From NCBI GenBank assembly GCA_013399305.1, contig VXAI01000089.1, forward strand, positions 1,460,307-1,524,306: DNA of 64,000 bases, in the 5' to 3' direction. The stretch's first letter is position 1, and each line of letters starts with the position of its first letter. The stretch comes from Rostratula benghalensis. Its lineage: Eukaryota > Chordata > Aves > Charadriiformes > Rostratulidae. The notes beneath the pieces are model-generated. The model was given only the letters and a program-made list of their open reading frames with translations. It searched no databases and was not told where the DNA came from. This document shows positions 1-12,840 of this stretch, one piece after another. The position numbers and the translations under genes were made by a program.

Positions 1-3000
1 TGTTTAATCAATGTGAACAGCTGAACGGTTCTGGCTATTTAGAAACCTGAGGAAGTCGTGGCAGCACATGCTGGTTCAGAGTTAAGAAGCCATTCTTAAG
101 GATGGTTCTTACAAGGATACTGAAACAAGTAGTACTAGATTTTAATTCTGTGTTCCTTTCCTCTCAAAAAAAAACCCTGACACTGTATATTATCTCAGGC
201 TTCCAAAAGGTAGTGCCTTTATAAATTTCATATATTATTAACAATAAAGCTAGAAGTTATCATATTGCTTTGCCAAGTATACATACAGCATGAGCCCACA
301 GGTGTGAGGAGCAATGAACACGACACTTCAGGTTAAGAGCAATATTTAAAAGTTAAAGCCAATTCTCATTATGAAAAAAAAAGCAAAAGTCATTAGTATA
401 ACTCTACGGATTGTCCAAGAAATATGCTTAAATTGTTTTCAGTGGGTCAGAATACTGGTGAACTTCCATAGTTCCCACACACCACCTCCCTGTTCCTGTC
501 TTCCTGCTCCACTAACCTGATTAACACCCTATTAAATGCAGCAACAAATTTATGTTCAGAAGCCTGCCGTAATTTCCTATTTTAACCTGGCAGAAAAAAA
601 AAAGCCATTCCAGCAAGCTTCTGCCATGCTGTCCTCATCATGTCCTTTTGCTCCAACCTATAGTTAGTAGTAGCATAATAAGCACCCATGCAGAGGAGAT
701 TAAACACATAAAGGCTTGTCTTAACTGCTAAAAAAGTTTTTTTATAAAAAATGAGAAAGGAAGAATAAAAAAATCTGAGTAAAACTTGGCCTTTGTGAAT
801 ATACTCCATGAGAAAACTACATCTTCACTGTGTTCTCTCTCCAAGAAAGCACAAAAATGCTATATGTTTAACAATAGCGAAGATAAGCTTGAAAATAGAA
901 ACTTGATCCTAAAGTGGCAGAGGGCCACCACTGCAGGTTCCCAGACTATCTGTGTCATGTGTGAAATCCCTAGGGACCGTGAAAGTACCCACTGGTTATG
1001 GTTTGTTGCAGGTTCCTTATGATAAATTTAATTGTGAATGTAAAACTTTGAGAGAATTGAAAGTAATTTAGGACTACTATTAGACCCAACTAATTGTGCC
1101 ACATTCACGTGATGCAGTAAGGAGAATACAGCTCCAAAAGCTTGAAAGGTATTCATAAATTTCTCAGAATGTCCCAAACAGGTCTCTGGGGATTTGTCAT
1201 CCAGATTACACACTCTAGTGTGCCTGAAAATCAAGTGTCTGCAAGTCACATAATGTATTTTTTAAAGCAGTGTGGACCCTTGGGGTTTTTACTTGTCTCC
1301 TGGGTAGTGTATATCTGCAGTGTGTTAGACAGAAGTCAGACCTCTCACTCCTCTTGCAAGACTAAGTCACTGTGCTTTCCCCAAGTATCAATCCGTAAGT
1401 CTTTTCTCTTATAATTAGGTAAAAGAAAGTTTCTTTCAATGGTATTTACATGAGAAGAGTTAGGTGGAAATTAAATATGTCTTAAATGGAGTTTGTGCAA
1501 GTCTTCTGGATTCAGTGATGTTTGAGAAAAGTCATTAAAGCTATTCAGAAACTATATGGACCTGTATAGCATTAGAGTCACAGTCCAGCAAGGATGAGAT
1601 TACATCTTAGAAATGCTCATGTTTTTCATTGGTGAAGCAGATTTACCAAAATAAATATTAAGAGTTTACTTGCTGTGCTGGTAAATGTCTTTACCTGGTT
1701 TAAATTACTAGTAGTAATCCAACCATTATTACCTTGTCTGCTGGATGCCTCTAATCCACTCACTTTAACAGCCTTGAAATGTCATTGTTGATTTCACAGT
1801 AATCTTGTCCCACCCTAAACCCGGGCAGACAGATAAACGAGTTAGTCCTGAGCCAAGGACAAGATGAGATGAAGAAAATGGTCAAATAATTTAATCTTAA
1901 TGGCATTTAGAGTACTGTCTGTTTCACAAATATTTATAAGGGAAGAGATACCCATAAGGACCTTGAATATTAAAGGCCTTAAAACTGAAAAACTAGGAGG
2001 GGAAGCAGAGTACATGATTGTTGTTGTACAGTAAAGCTTTTGACACATGCAAACAGATTAATCCCTGCATAAAAAGCACACAGTCTGTTTATTATATATA
2101 GTATTATTTCAATTGTGCATGGTGTTAAACTGCTTAAAGCTACAGGACAGACCTCCCAGAGCTTCTGTTATCATACACATCATCACACCATGTTTCATGA
2201 CTCATCATTAAATCCCTACTGTGAAACATGGCCTTTCATTTCTTAGTGTACACAGTAAATCATAGCTGCTATTTTCCTTAACAGTATGGGCAGGTCACCA
2301 CATTTTTTTCTTGATGTCTCCCAGATGAAGAGGGCATACAGCAGACTTCATTTGCCACCCAACTGTGCTCAAGTTGTGTCTGTTTTTCAAACTGTTTCTT
2401 GGACCCAAGGGCTGTAGACTAGCATTTGGATTCTTTAGGTGATAGGTAGGAGTGATGGTGCTGAAGAGCTCCACATGGAAGACTGTGTGAAGTTTGTCCT
2501 TTCCTACTCCAGAACATTATAGACTAATTTGTAGATTATTGGGGGGTTGGAAGGGGCAAATCTGTTCAGTGTAGTTAAATTTTTGTCCCAGTAATAAAAC
2601 GACAGTAAATGCCAATGAGAACACATCCGTCCTGTAGCTCTGTCCTACCTTCTTTTTACTTTCTGGCAAACCATCATCTGAGGACAGTGACAATATTTTT
2701 AAGGATGTGTGAATTACAGTCAAGAAAATGCTTTACTACTTTTTGAATTCAGGGTATCATGTTGAACTGATAAGATTAAGTTTGCCCAGGGACCTTTTGA
2801 ACTAAAATTTTCTCTCATGTGTTTTTCTGGCAAATCGGGAATAAAACTGCTTGTCTAGACTTATGCCAGTATAAAAATTAAATGAAAGATAATGCAATTA
2901 AAAAGGGAGTAATTTATTTCCAATTTTTCTAACAGGAAATAAAGAACTAGTTCATTTCTGAACTTCTCCTAACCACAAGGTAAAACCAAAAGGCTTAAAT

Positions 3001-6000
3001 GCTAGGGTGCCTTCTCACATTGTAGAAAGTCTAAGCAAAGAGGTGTCTGTTGCATCTGGGTCTGGTAGTTTACAGTAGTTTACGAATCTTCACACTGGGA
3101 ATTACAAAAAAACTGTATTCAAACAAGAAATAAAATATAATAAACACATTTATAATGTATTTCAGCCAATGTTTAGCACTTGGGCAGATCATCAAACTGT
3201 GTCATTAATTTTGGCATTTACCACACAGTAGAATTTTGCCAATGTACAGAAAAAGGCAAAAAGGCACTTAAGCAGAAAGAAACAACAAAGGAATGTGAAA
3301 CAAACCTCCTGAAATCTGGCAAGGTCGAGATATGTTTTGTAAAGCATAGTTCAGATCTTTATGTTTTGACTGACAATATGGTTTGTTCTCTGCAGACAAG
3401 AATGTATTTTCACCCGGTAGCAGTTTCAAGACTGATATTAACTGCTCTACAACAGATCCCAAACACAGAAATAAAAATGCCTTTAGCTTCTCAGTTCTCT
3501 TGCCAGCATCAGCACCTAATAGAATCCCTGGCATGGGATGCCTATGTACCACTGTGTGCTTGGAAAATGGTTTGAGCCACAAACCACTTACACTTGACAG
3601 CACAGGCAGTAGGTAGCAGCAAAAAATGACATTCTTTATGAAGAGCTGAAGTTCCAAGAAATTACACAATTTAAGGCCACACAGAAAACCTATAGATGTA
3701 CTGGTAAACAAAGCCAGATCTCCATAGCTCAGCCCCTGCTTTTCTTTAACTGCCAGAATATCCTTTGTTCTCTCCAACCAACCTTCACCTTAGTTGGCAA
3801 CAGAAGGACCTCCCATCACATCCTAAATCAGGCTACTAATCTGCACCCAGCACAACAGTGGTGCTGAATTCTCATGCAACTCACCCTCATTTCAAATTTC
3901 CTTTAATAGCCCCAGGAATTATTTTTACACTTGCACACACATTACCCAAGCATAAAAAGTCACAACTGACTTCAGCCTTCCCCTGTTGTATTTTCATTAC
4001 TTGGATTCAGGCACTACCTGTTTCAGCTGTAGATAAGCTCACTGTCACACACATCCTGGTTTTCACTATTTTTAATGGGGAAGGAAAAGAAAAGAGAAAC
4101 TTTAGAGCAAGAAAGCCACCAGAGTGCCACAGCCCACTGAGAACCTGGCAGAGACATGGATTTAGTCTGCTTTTCCCTTCCACCCTGCCTTTCCACTAAA
4201 AAGCCCTTAATAAAACTAGAAAAGCTGGAAAATATTTCTGCAACTGTTCAAGATGGCCAGAGAACCATCACCAGGTACCACTGGCATCAATTGCCAAGGA
4301 GAAAGACAATCTCCTGCCTGCTATCCCACAGTACATTTCAAGCTACACAGAAGTGGCAGGAAATCCTGTTTCATCTAGCCAGAAAACCACTACGTAACTT
4401 TCTTTCTTCAATAAGTTCTTTTCACTGCTGTCTCTGGAAGCATCTTGTGCTCTCATCTAGAAATGGTAATGATGAGCTGCCAAGCAGGATGATCTCTGTC
4501 CATATGCCTTAGGCACACAACGGCACCAATCCATGCTCCAACTGGCAGCAAATAGCATCTTACCAGCCACTTAAAGCAGCTGGATTTAGTGCCTGGACAC
4601 TACTTTCTGAGAGAAAACTTGAGGGCAGGAGGGGAAAAAACATGGATATGAAGGCCATTAAATAAGCAAATTCTATAAATAAAAACCATAAGCTTAGGGG
4701 CTGGAAGGAATCAGACAGGGTGATCAGTTTTGGGCACTGGGAGGCCTTGAAACTCTCTAGCATGCTTATTTTTATTTTAAAAGAGGAAATGATATGGAAA
4801 CTCAGAACTTCCTTAACTGGAGTACTATCATTGGCAGGGAGCATGGAGGTGGCAGTACTTGGTACCTGGGGTGATTTTTTCTGCCAGTCCCCTTTTGAAA
4901 AGGCTGACTGGGATTCACAGTTCTTTGGTGAGGAAGAAAGAGAGGAGGGAAAGGCCAGTCTTTGCAAATATTTTTTACAACTTTTTCCTTTCACCACTAA
5001 GTCTTCCACGACTTGAATTAATTCAATTTCTTTGGCATCCTGGTCTAAACCACTGTGTTTCAAGGAAAATTCGTATCAAACCCATGCCAATATTATACAT
5101 TTCCATGTTTTTGGTACAAATTGGACTAGACTGAGTTGGCCCAACAGATTAACCAATAAAAGAAACTTAAAACATTAAGCACTTATGAATTTGTAGTCCA
5201 CAGGGAATAAAAACCAGATGATTTTCATGTGTTTTCTGAGTTTCTCAGTTGAAATGGCTTAAAGAAGAATTTAATTTACCTTATGAATTAAAAGGACAAC
5301 TTCATATACACGTTACTATGTCAGTATAAAGAAATTATCTTAATTCATACTTCCTTTATAAGGATGTTCAGAAGTTCCCCCTAAAGAAAACCACTGAACT
5401 GAGGAAATTGTTTCATTAATATAGCTTTGCATAATGTTCAAGCAATACCTCCTATTTACTCCTCATACCCTTTAACACACATTAATGTATGCAAAAGGGC
5501 TTACCTGAGTCCATAGCATATTTTCACTCTCAGTTCAAAATGCAACACTTCCTTAATTCTCTCGGGCACTGAGCAATTGGGCAGCCCCTTGCCTGAAGAG
5601 CCAGCCCACCTCCACAGGAGATAAACTGACATCTGCATTCACAGCACATGTGATCAGACATACTGAAGAAGACCAGTGGGATCTTTCCCTCAGCTGAAAG
5701 ACAACATCAATTTCAAGTATCTCAAGACAGACATACAAGCTTTGTCCAGTAAGAGCAAAGTGACAAAGCAAGTGGCCATGTCATACGAAATGCACTGAAA
5801 GAATAGCTTTTCCCACCCAGTCAACCCCTATTGCACACTTGAAGATACACAAACTTTTGATTCCTGTCCCCTCATTCCTTTACTTGTTCTGCAAGTTTAT
5901 CTCTCAGACCTATAAATACTCTAAAAATCATTCCTATCTTGATGTGCTGTGTTGACTGGAAAGATCATCATTTTCTCACAGATTAAACATGAAGACTGAC

Positions 6001-7407
6001 CAATGGGGCATATAATGAATCAGTGAATCAAGTGGCTAGTTACTGGAAGACACAAGGATGAGATTGTTGGTGCTGCTTATTCCCCATTCCTTTATTCCTC
6101 TTGCTTTGTTGGCATATAAATACAGTCACATGTAATTTTTTCTGTACCTCAGATATTCTGTGAAAACCTTTATATTGAATCAGTCATTTGCTTCCGTTGC
6201 TAAAATCTAATTACCATTCTCTAAGCTTTCCATATCTTCATCTCATGCACCAAAAGACCTGCAAAGCCTTCAAGATGGAACTTCTGACCCAGAAGCAAAT
6301 CCTTGCTTACCTCCACATAGCAATTAATGGCTCTGTAGACTACCATTCTGCAGAAACAGAGCACCAACACAGAGCTGGTTCATAATTTCAGCAGTCATGC
6401 TGCTCCTCTTGCCTTGACTTCTCATTGCCAAGTATCCCAGAAGAGTGAACCAAAGCTCTGTGCAGGTGTACACAGATGTTATGCACTATGTATGGGTAGG
6501 AATTGGGCATCTATCAAACCCACAGATAGGATCCTTTGCTCCATTCAGGGAAGAAGTAGCTGTGGTCATTTTAGACATTATTTCTCTTAACTGCTGTCCA
6601 TCCCAGTGTCCCGACCAAGAGGCACATTTTGTCACAGAGAGTAAGCAATGTGTGACTCTGCCTACCATCTTTCCAACACGGCCCTCTAAGCAATGATCCC
6701 ACAGATGGTTTTACTACCTCTACCTATCAAGGCCTCACCCAACAGCGGGAACAAGAACACCGTATTTTGGATGGATAAGCTCAGTACATAAGACAGAGGT
6801 CTTGCTGTCCTCCAGCTAACAGTGAAAAGAGATGCAATAAGTGATTAGGCATAAAGCTTGCAGAAAACAGATAGTATCTCATCTGGCCTAAAGCTTGCTG
6901 GTACAAAGTCTATCAAAGTATTTTGTTCCACCTCAATCCAGAAGAGTGAGTTTATACAAAAGAACAAGTGACTGTGTCTCTTTGGGATCACAATATTTCT
7001 AACAATGTTCTTGGAACCTTAAAGCCAAGATTAGGGTACAGCTGTACCATAGTCTTACTGCAAACAAACCTTTCTCATACAGGGATTGAGGCCCAGATAG
7101 AGTTTGTGCCTCTATCCATCAACCATGTGATACATTAACAAATGCAATGAGGCCCCCAGAACCAGCCATCTAGAGCCCTAACCAGCCAAATGGACACTTG
7201 CAAACGCCATCAGCCCTTTCCCAGGCATAGGCTAAGTGCTGAAGCTATTGGTGTAAATGATACCAGAAATACACACTTACACAAAAAAGAATTAAAGAAG
7301 TCTGTAAAGCGTGGTACTCAGGTTGTGAAAGTCATTATCCTTGGCCTGTAATCTGCTATTGCAAATAATGCTCCAGCCAGCAGTGCCTTCAAATTGGAGT
7401 GGGCTAT
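1..7407. other. Non-coding stretch, no gene supported
   Basis: I see no recognisable exon, RNA gene or dated transposon here. The longest open frames are 169 codons on the minus strand (3268-3777), 167 codons on the minus strand (4560-5063) and 131 codons on the plus strand (3180-3575). Two of these overlap antisense to each other. None shows a protein family signature, a signal peptide followed by a domain, or convincing exon boundaries. The sequence is AT-rich with short A and T runs, typical of vertebrate intergenic or intronic DNA. An unrecognised exon cannot be excluded. Confidence 0.6.
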
Positions 7408-7432
7408 CTGTCAAAAAGACATGAACAGTTCA
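7408..7432 (+). repeat. 25-bp direct repeat, copy 1
   Basis: This 25-base sequence begins ctgtcaaaaagacatg and recurs without mismatch at 9608-9632, exactly 2,200 bases downstream. Similarity stops abruptly on both sides. A 25-base exact match is very unlikely by chance in 64 kb. The pair may be the best-preserved part of an old dispersed repeat, or the trace of a small local copying event. No function can be assigned. Confidence 0.85.
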
Positions 7433-9607
7433 ATTCTCTCAACCTTGTTTAATTACAAATTACAGAGCTGAACTGGAGGAAGTTTTACTGTTGTTATGGA
7501 GTTATGAAGGCCCCTCCTGGTGAAGGTTTGCTCCATGAATACTTAAAATGTTCAGAAAGGTAACAAAATCAAAACAGGATTTTGCATACCCCTTTGCTGA
7601 AGGAAACCTAAATCATTTGAAAAGTATTAGTGCACTGGGAGATTCCCAATTTTAAATAATTCAGGCTCAACCGACCATAGAAGTGAAAGGAATCAAGCCT
7701 GTAAGGAGAATGCAAGGTAAAAGAAATTGCTGTAATCACTGAAAAGACATTTTTGGACTAGTCAGTTCTATGTATGTAAAACATGTTGCTCCTAGTAACA
7801 GAACAGCAAACATCCACCACACATGGCAACTGCAATTTGGGTGGGATTTTTAAAAGCATTTAAGGTACTCTGAAACCCAATTTCCACTGACTTCCAGGTT
7901 CATTAGAAAATCTCCACACTTCTGTCCCACCCTTCCTTCCTAGGCTGCCATAAAAAGAACACAGTAATATCTGGTAGATTCCAACAGCTCAGTCCGGAGC
8001 CAGTATTGTTTCACACAAAATACGAGTTTATTTGCCAATATAGTGATTTCCAGCCTATCTTGTAGCCTGTCATTGCCAGGATAAAATGGAGATGTAAACT
8101 TCAGTTCATGACATGCACAAAAAACCCCTGCATATTGAATAGCAAGATAAAATTGTACTCAATAAAGTTTTGTGCATACGTTGAATAAATGGCATTTCAG
8201 AAACGCTTGCAATCATTACTTCTGGAAGTTTGTGTCACAGATATTATACTTCCTGTATCTGTGGCAGAAAAGTTGCTCAACAAAAGAAGTTCCATAGCAA
8301 ATTTCAGTGGGCAAACAAACATATAAAGGAAAACAGGAAGATAGATAAACATTGAAAAGCAGCTTCTCAGTGCAAACATCAATGATAGAAAGCTGCAAGA
8401 GCAGATAAACCAACGTGCAAGATAAAGCAACATCTAACAGAAGTTCTGAAGTTCTGAACAATGCCTCTGAAAAAACCAACAGAACACTTCCTGAATTGAC
8501 CGTAAGTTTCAGGCAAATGCGTCAACTTTATTTCCTTACCTTATCTAGAAGAAAGTTCACAAAATAAGTAACTAGAGTCTGTAACCACCTAGCTGCATTG
8601 AAAAGATGAAAGGCTTTGGAAAAATGTGTTCCATGATAGTCTGTTATGTTAGAGCTAAAAATCAGTAATCAGAGGGATTGCTCTCAATTTGAGAGAAATT
8701 TTTAATTTCACAGCATTGGAGAGTGAAATAATTTTGTATCTTGGAACTTTCTGTCATATAAAATACCTCTAACAATTCCTTTTTAGCCACCAGGTTTCTG
8801 TTTTCCAATTAAAAGTGATCTCACATACTTTTTGAAGAAAAAGGTGCTTTCCCCATAGGATTTAGATATATCAAAGATATATCAGTCTTCATATTTCAGC
8901 CTATACATCACAAAGCCGGTGTCTTAAACTCCCTCTCATTGGGCAGAAAAGACTCAGATTCCCAAACTGAGAATTATTTTGGTTTTGGTGTGGAGGAACA
9001 TCCATTTCTGTATCTGATTCAGCCATCACAATTTGATGGGAACTGCAGTTGCTCCATATTCAATTCCTACCCTTCCTTCTGTGCTAGTCCCCTGCCAGTC
9101 CCTTCTTGCCATCCCTCAAGACCTCATGATGTCCTGGGCAGCTAAGCCAAGCAAAACCAGCCTTGCTGGGGGGCCTGGACCATGAGGAGGGGTGGAATAC
9201 AAAGGAACTTAACTGCAGTCCTCTGATGCACCACCAAGGTTTCAGTGGTCTCATATCACACAGTCCCAATGTGAAATGCTGAGATTTCATTTCCCTGGCT
9301 ACTGATGAAGGGGGGGAAATATCACAACTTTTGTATTGCAAAATAAGATTACTTTCAAAAAGGTCACTTCCGCAAGAACATAACTTCACTTGTACCTTAT
9401 TGTACACATATCTGTTATAAACTCAAAGGTCCTGTCTTACCACATCTGACATTCTGCATGTGCCCACTGACCTCTCGACCAGTCTTCAGAAGGGGTCTCT
9501 CTAACACTTTTCGGTAGAAATTCATTCTCAATAAAGGGTTAAACAAACATTCATTTCTTTAAAGAAATGTTGTACTGATTTATACCAGCTACAAGTCTAG
9601 CTGTGTT
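7433..9607. other. Non-coding stretch, no gene supported
   Basis: Unique AT-rich DNA. The open frames are short (up to 87 codons at 8216-8479, minus strand) and unrecognised. A small direct repeat of the palindromic octamer gatatatc occurs near 8865-8882. I see no transposon or RNA gene. Confidence 0.6.
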
Positions 9608-9632
9608 CTGTCAAAAAGACATGAACAGTTCA
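9608..9632 (+). repeat. 25-bp direct repeat, copy 2
   Basis: Exact second copy of the sequence at 7408-7432, in the same orientation. The flanks do not align with those of the first copy. Confidence 0.85.
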
Positions 9633-10861
9633 GTCATCTTGCCAGAATAAGAAAATATTTAACACAAGTAAGAATCATATAACCAAACTTCAAATTTCAC
9701 CTGCTACATTCTCTTCTTTCAAAACAAAAAAGGAGCATTAAATTACCGATCCTTACCATAATGCTTTTTGAACATGTTCAATTGATGAAACTATGATTCT
9801 TCTGCTTTGAGGCTATGTATTTTGTATTTTTTGGTATTTTTTAAATGTATTTCCAGCTCTGTGTTTTTCAATTAGTTTAAAACATTTTCCACTTCACTGT
9901 GGTTGTACTAAGGAAGACTGAAGAAGATTAGAGAAGGACTGGGAAAAGCAAAAGCTACCCTTTTCTTTTTTGCTGCCTTCTTTTTAAATAAAAGCATTCC
10001 CATTCCAGGTGTTAAATGGAAACTGAGACTTCATGTCAACTTATTGCATTTCCCAATATGAACCCTGTATTTCACTCAAGTACTGAAGCTACAGAAAAGT
10101 TCACTGAAATTATATTATTTCCCAATACAAATCTCATCCGCTGTCACTTTAAAAAAAAAAAAAAAAGTACATGTTTCCTGTATAATGTGCCTACTTCAGT
10201 CTTCCTCCTGCTTGCCATTTCAAGGTTGTAAAATACTGGCTTCTTCATCCCTATAAATTATTGTTACATGCCACAGGAGTGTGAGGCAGGGACCAAAGGG
10301 TATCTTTAGTAGAGTCTGGTCAAAGAAGAAAGATGGAACTATCCCAAAGCAGAATTATGTTGCTAGACTTACCAAGGATTTCGGGTAGCAAATGAATGGC
10401 TGCTAATAGAAAAAAAAAAAAAAAAAGTTATTTAATATCAATTGTTACAATCAAAACAACAAGAGAAACAGGTTATTTTCTTTTGATGGTACCAAGGGGC
10501 CTGCAAAGACAAGCCCAAGAGGACTGGTATTCCCTGAGCACGCTTGCTTCACTCTAGAGGTTTGTAACACTGAAACCCTGTTTCTCACAGCTTCACTGAT
10601 GTATGGGTGACTACTCAGATCAAGAAGCTGAAGCACAGAGAATAGAAAGGTTGCATTTTTTTCTGAACCTGATTACTACATTAAAGCAGATGAAGGCATG
10701 ATGAGGATACAGTTCATGCTGTGGTTCATCCAGAAATCTCAAGTCAATTTCGGTCTGGACAGTTAGCTTCAAAACAGGAAAAGCAGGATGAAGCTGCCTC
10801 TGTTAGACTTTGCTGTGAGGCATTTTCTGTTCAAAGTTGCTGTTTTGGGATATGAAGGCAA
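9633..10861. other. Non-coding stretch with two long A tracts
   Basis: No gene is supported. Two homopolymer A runs of 16 and 17 bases lie at 10151-10166 and 10410-10426, each followed by a gt dinucleotide. They may be microsatellite-type tracts or the tails of retrotransposed sequences, but no element is recognisable upstream of either. A 71-codon open frame (10016-10231) simply reads through the first tract into lysines. Confidence 0.6.
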
Positions 10862-10937
10862 NNNNNNNNNNNNNNNNNNNNNNNNNNNNNNNNNNNNNNN
10901 NNNNNNNNNNNNNNNNNNNNNNNNNNNNNNNNNNNNN
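10862..10937. other. Assembly gap (76 N)
   Basis: A run of 76 unknown bases. Any reading frame spanning it is meaningless. The two edges do not share an obvious duplicated sequence, unlike the second gap in this window. Confidence 0.99.
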
Positions 10938-11584
10938 GTCTTGAGTCACAATAATCTTCCAACTTTGTTAAGATCAAGGAAATGGCTAACTCTGAGGGGA
11001 ATGCTGAAATGCCAGCTCTGAAGGGAAGATCTGGATCTTCCCTGGATCTCTCTTCTTGTTTTATGTATGCTGGGACTTGTGAACAGCTCCTACAACAGGG
11101 AATAACCTGTTTTGATTTTTGAATTTATATAAAAATAAGAAGTGACTTCTAGATGACACAAGGCAATATGGACTAAGGGTCCACGTGTCTGCCCCTCACA
11201 AAATAGCCTCCTCAGTGAGACATGTAAGTGCTTTATGAACATGGGATGAACTGCAGTAGGAGAAATTGTATGTGTGACTGAAACACATTCATGTCATTGC
11301 AGATGAGGATTCATCCCTTGCTCCAGTTCCTTTCTACATCTAACTCTGCTCATCCATGTAGACCAGAATTCTATGAGACAGGGACTGCTATTGATGAAAA
11401 GACAGGTTTAACAGGCAATTGGAGTGCAAGGTAGGAGGTGATTAAACATTTCTGCATCCCCAGAAAAGACTGTGTCTCTAGATTCGAAGTCATTTATACT
11501 GTAAAACTCTTGTCACAGAAACGTGTAACACAGCAGAAAATAATTTAAGACTTTGGGGCCACTAAAACAAGACAAATCATAACG

Positions 11585-11975
11585 ATAAGTATCTATTGTA
11601 CAAAAAGTGCATGAACAACCTCCACGTTTCATCAAGTAGTTAAACATGTACAAAAATACACAAATTCAATAATCTATCTCTCTTTACAAAGTTTTTAAGG
11701 AACATAGTTTCTTTTGTCCACATTAAAATGGAAACACAAATAGGAAACAGATTATCACCTGTTTTTTTCACTTGCTCTTCTTAGTAAAACAACACTGATC
11801 ATACTGCTCACAGAACTAGAAAATATTTTAAGTAAATAATTTTGTAAAAGAAACTTGAATACACATAATCATCTAGCTTATTTACAATTTGTTCCAGAAA
11901 TATTTTGTCAGCTCCCCTCTGCAGCCCCCATCTAATACATTAATTAGCACAAAAATGCAAGAGTGGTCATATTAA
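11585..11975 (+). repeat. Diverged tandem duplication, copy 1 (about 391 bp)
   Basis: This block aligns by eye with 11976-12048 followed by 12540-12840. Its first 70 bases (ataagtatct start, then a catcaag-agttaaacatg core) match 11976-12048. The rest, including cacattaaaatggaaaca and atattttgtcagct-like segments, matches 12540-12840. The copies carry many substitutions and small indels, so the duplication is old. No coding potential or known repeat family is recognised in the unit. The copy 2 arrangement shows that the two halves were once contiguous. Confidence 0.8.
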
Positions 11976-12048
11976 TAAGTATCTTTGTACAGAAACTACA
12001 TAGACAATTTTCACTTTTCATCAAGCAGTTAAACATGCACAAAAATAC
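11976..12048 (+). repeat. Tandem duplication, copy 2, 5' part
   Basis: The first 73 bases of the second copy. It ends in caaaaatac, exactly where copy 1 continues as caaaaatacacaaattc. The continuation resumes at 12540 after an unrelated insertion. Confidence 0.75.
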
Positions 12049-12539
12049 CGTGGGAAAGTAACAGAACATCAGCAAGGAGACCATAAAAATATGGCCAAGT
12101 GACTCACATGTGGGGTGCTGGAAAACAGTTATATCACACTAATTGTTGTTTAGTCTTGTGTGCTCAACAACAAGAATGTCTGCACTTACTTAGATAATGT
12201 AGGCCTGTGATGGACTCAGGGGCACCTTATCAAACATGCCCAAAATACTTGCCTTGCTGTTGAAAAAGATCAAAGCACAGTGAAAGACTATGCCTGCTTG
12301 AATCCTTGAAATACAGGCAAGAAAAATAAGTCCGAGATCTCGCTCTCTCACTCCCTCACTAACAAGGATGCTCATTAACAAGGGCTTTCTCTTGGTCTAC
12401 TGTGCCTGCATCTCCCACTCGTGTGCCTCTGCCCAGGTAATGTTTTGGAGATTCCCTTGTCTGAGATTAAATTTGTTATTTGCCTTTCATACTGGATTTT
12501 GTGGTTGTTTTGGCATCCTGCCTGTATTGGCTTATACAG
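12049..12539 (+). mobile_element. LTR-like insertion, about 491 bp, splitting the second repeat copy
   Basis: The block is absent from copy 1 of the flanking tandem duplication and sits precisely between its two halves. It is bracketed by the 4-base direct repeat atac (12045-12048 and 12540-12543). A tg lies two bases inside the left edge (12051) and a ca one base inside the right edge (12538), as in a worn retroviral LTR. Internal features fit an avian endogenous-retrovirus LTR: an aataag signal near 12335, a CT-rich stretch (ctcgctctctcactccctcac), and a T/G-rich 3' part. No gag, pol or env sequence accompanies it, so it would be a solo LTR. The boundaries are sequence evidence. The LTR class is inference, and the reading strand is judged only from the aataag signal. 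Confidence 0.5.
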
Positions 12540-12840
12540 ATACACAAACTCAAACATCTATCATTCCTTGCAACGTTTTTAAGAAACATCATTTCTATTG
12601 TCCACATTAAGATGGAAACACAAATAGGAAGCAGATTATTTATCATCTGTTTTTCTTACTTGTTCCTGTTAGCAGAACAAAACTGATTATACTGCACACA
12701 TAATGAAAATATTGTAAGCAAGTAAATCAGACTGAAAAAAAAAACTTGAATACATATAATCCACCTATCTTGTTCACAAATTCTTCTGAAAATATTTTAT
12801 CAACTGCCCTCTACAGTCCTGATCCAATACATTCAGTGTA
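12540..12840 (+). repeat. Tandem duplication, copy 2, 3' part
   Basis: Continues the second copy after the insertion. Shared landmarks with copy 1 include gtccacatta, atggaaacacaaatagga, cagattat, a cttgaatacatataat-like segment and atacatt. Similarity fades after about 12835. Reading frames here (for example 12368-12610) straddle the insertion junction and are not genes. Confidence 0.75.

Noticed and set aside
3180..3777. Overlapping antisense open frames of 131 (plus) and 169 (minus) codons
   Set aside because: The frames oppose each other over about 300 bases, match no family and lack exon context. One strand's composition can open both, so chance is the simpler reading.
4560..5063. 167-codon minus-strand open frame
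   Set aside because: No recognisable domain. Plus-strand frames of 91-98 codons overlap it, and no splice or promoter context supports translation.
7081..7130. gggattgaggcccagatag resembling a MIR tail
   Set aside because: Too short, and no second MIR landmark lies nearby.
9552..9569. 18-bp perfect palindrome catttcttt / aaagaaatg
   Set aside because: Arms of nine bases in AT-rich DNA are expected by chance at about this frequency in 64 kb.
10788..11021. Open frame across the first N run
   Set aside because: A third of its residues are unknown because of the gap.
12368..12686. Open frames of 68-80 codons around 12.4-12.7 kb
   Set aside because: They cross the junction between the LTR-like insertion and the repeat copy, so they are composite accidents.
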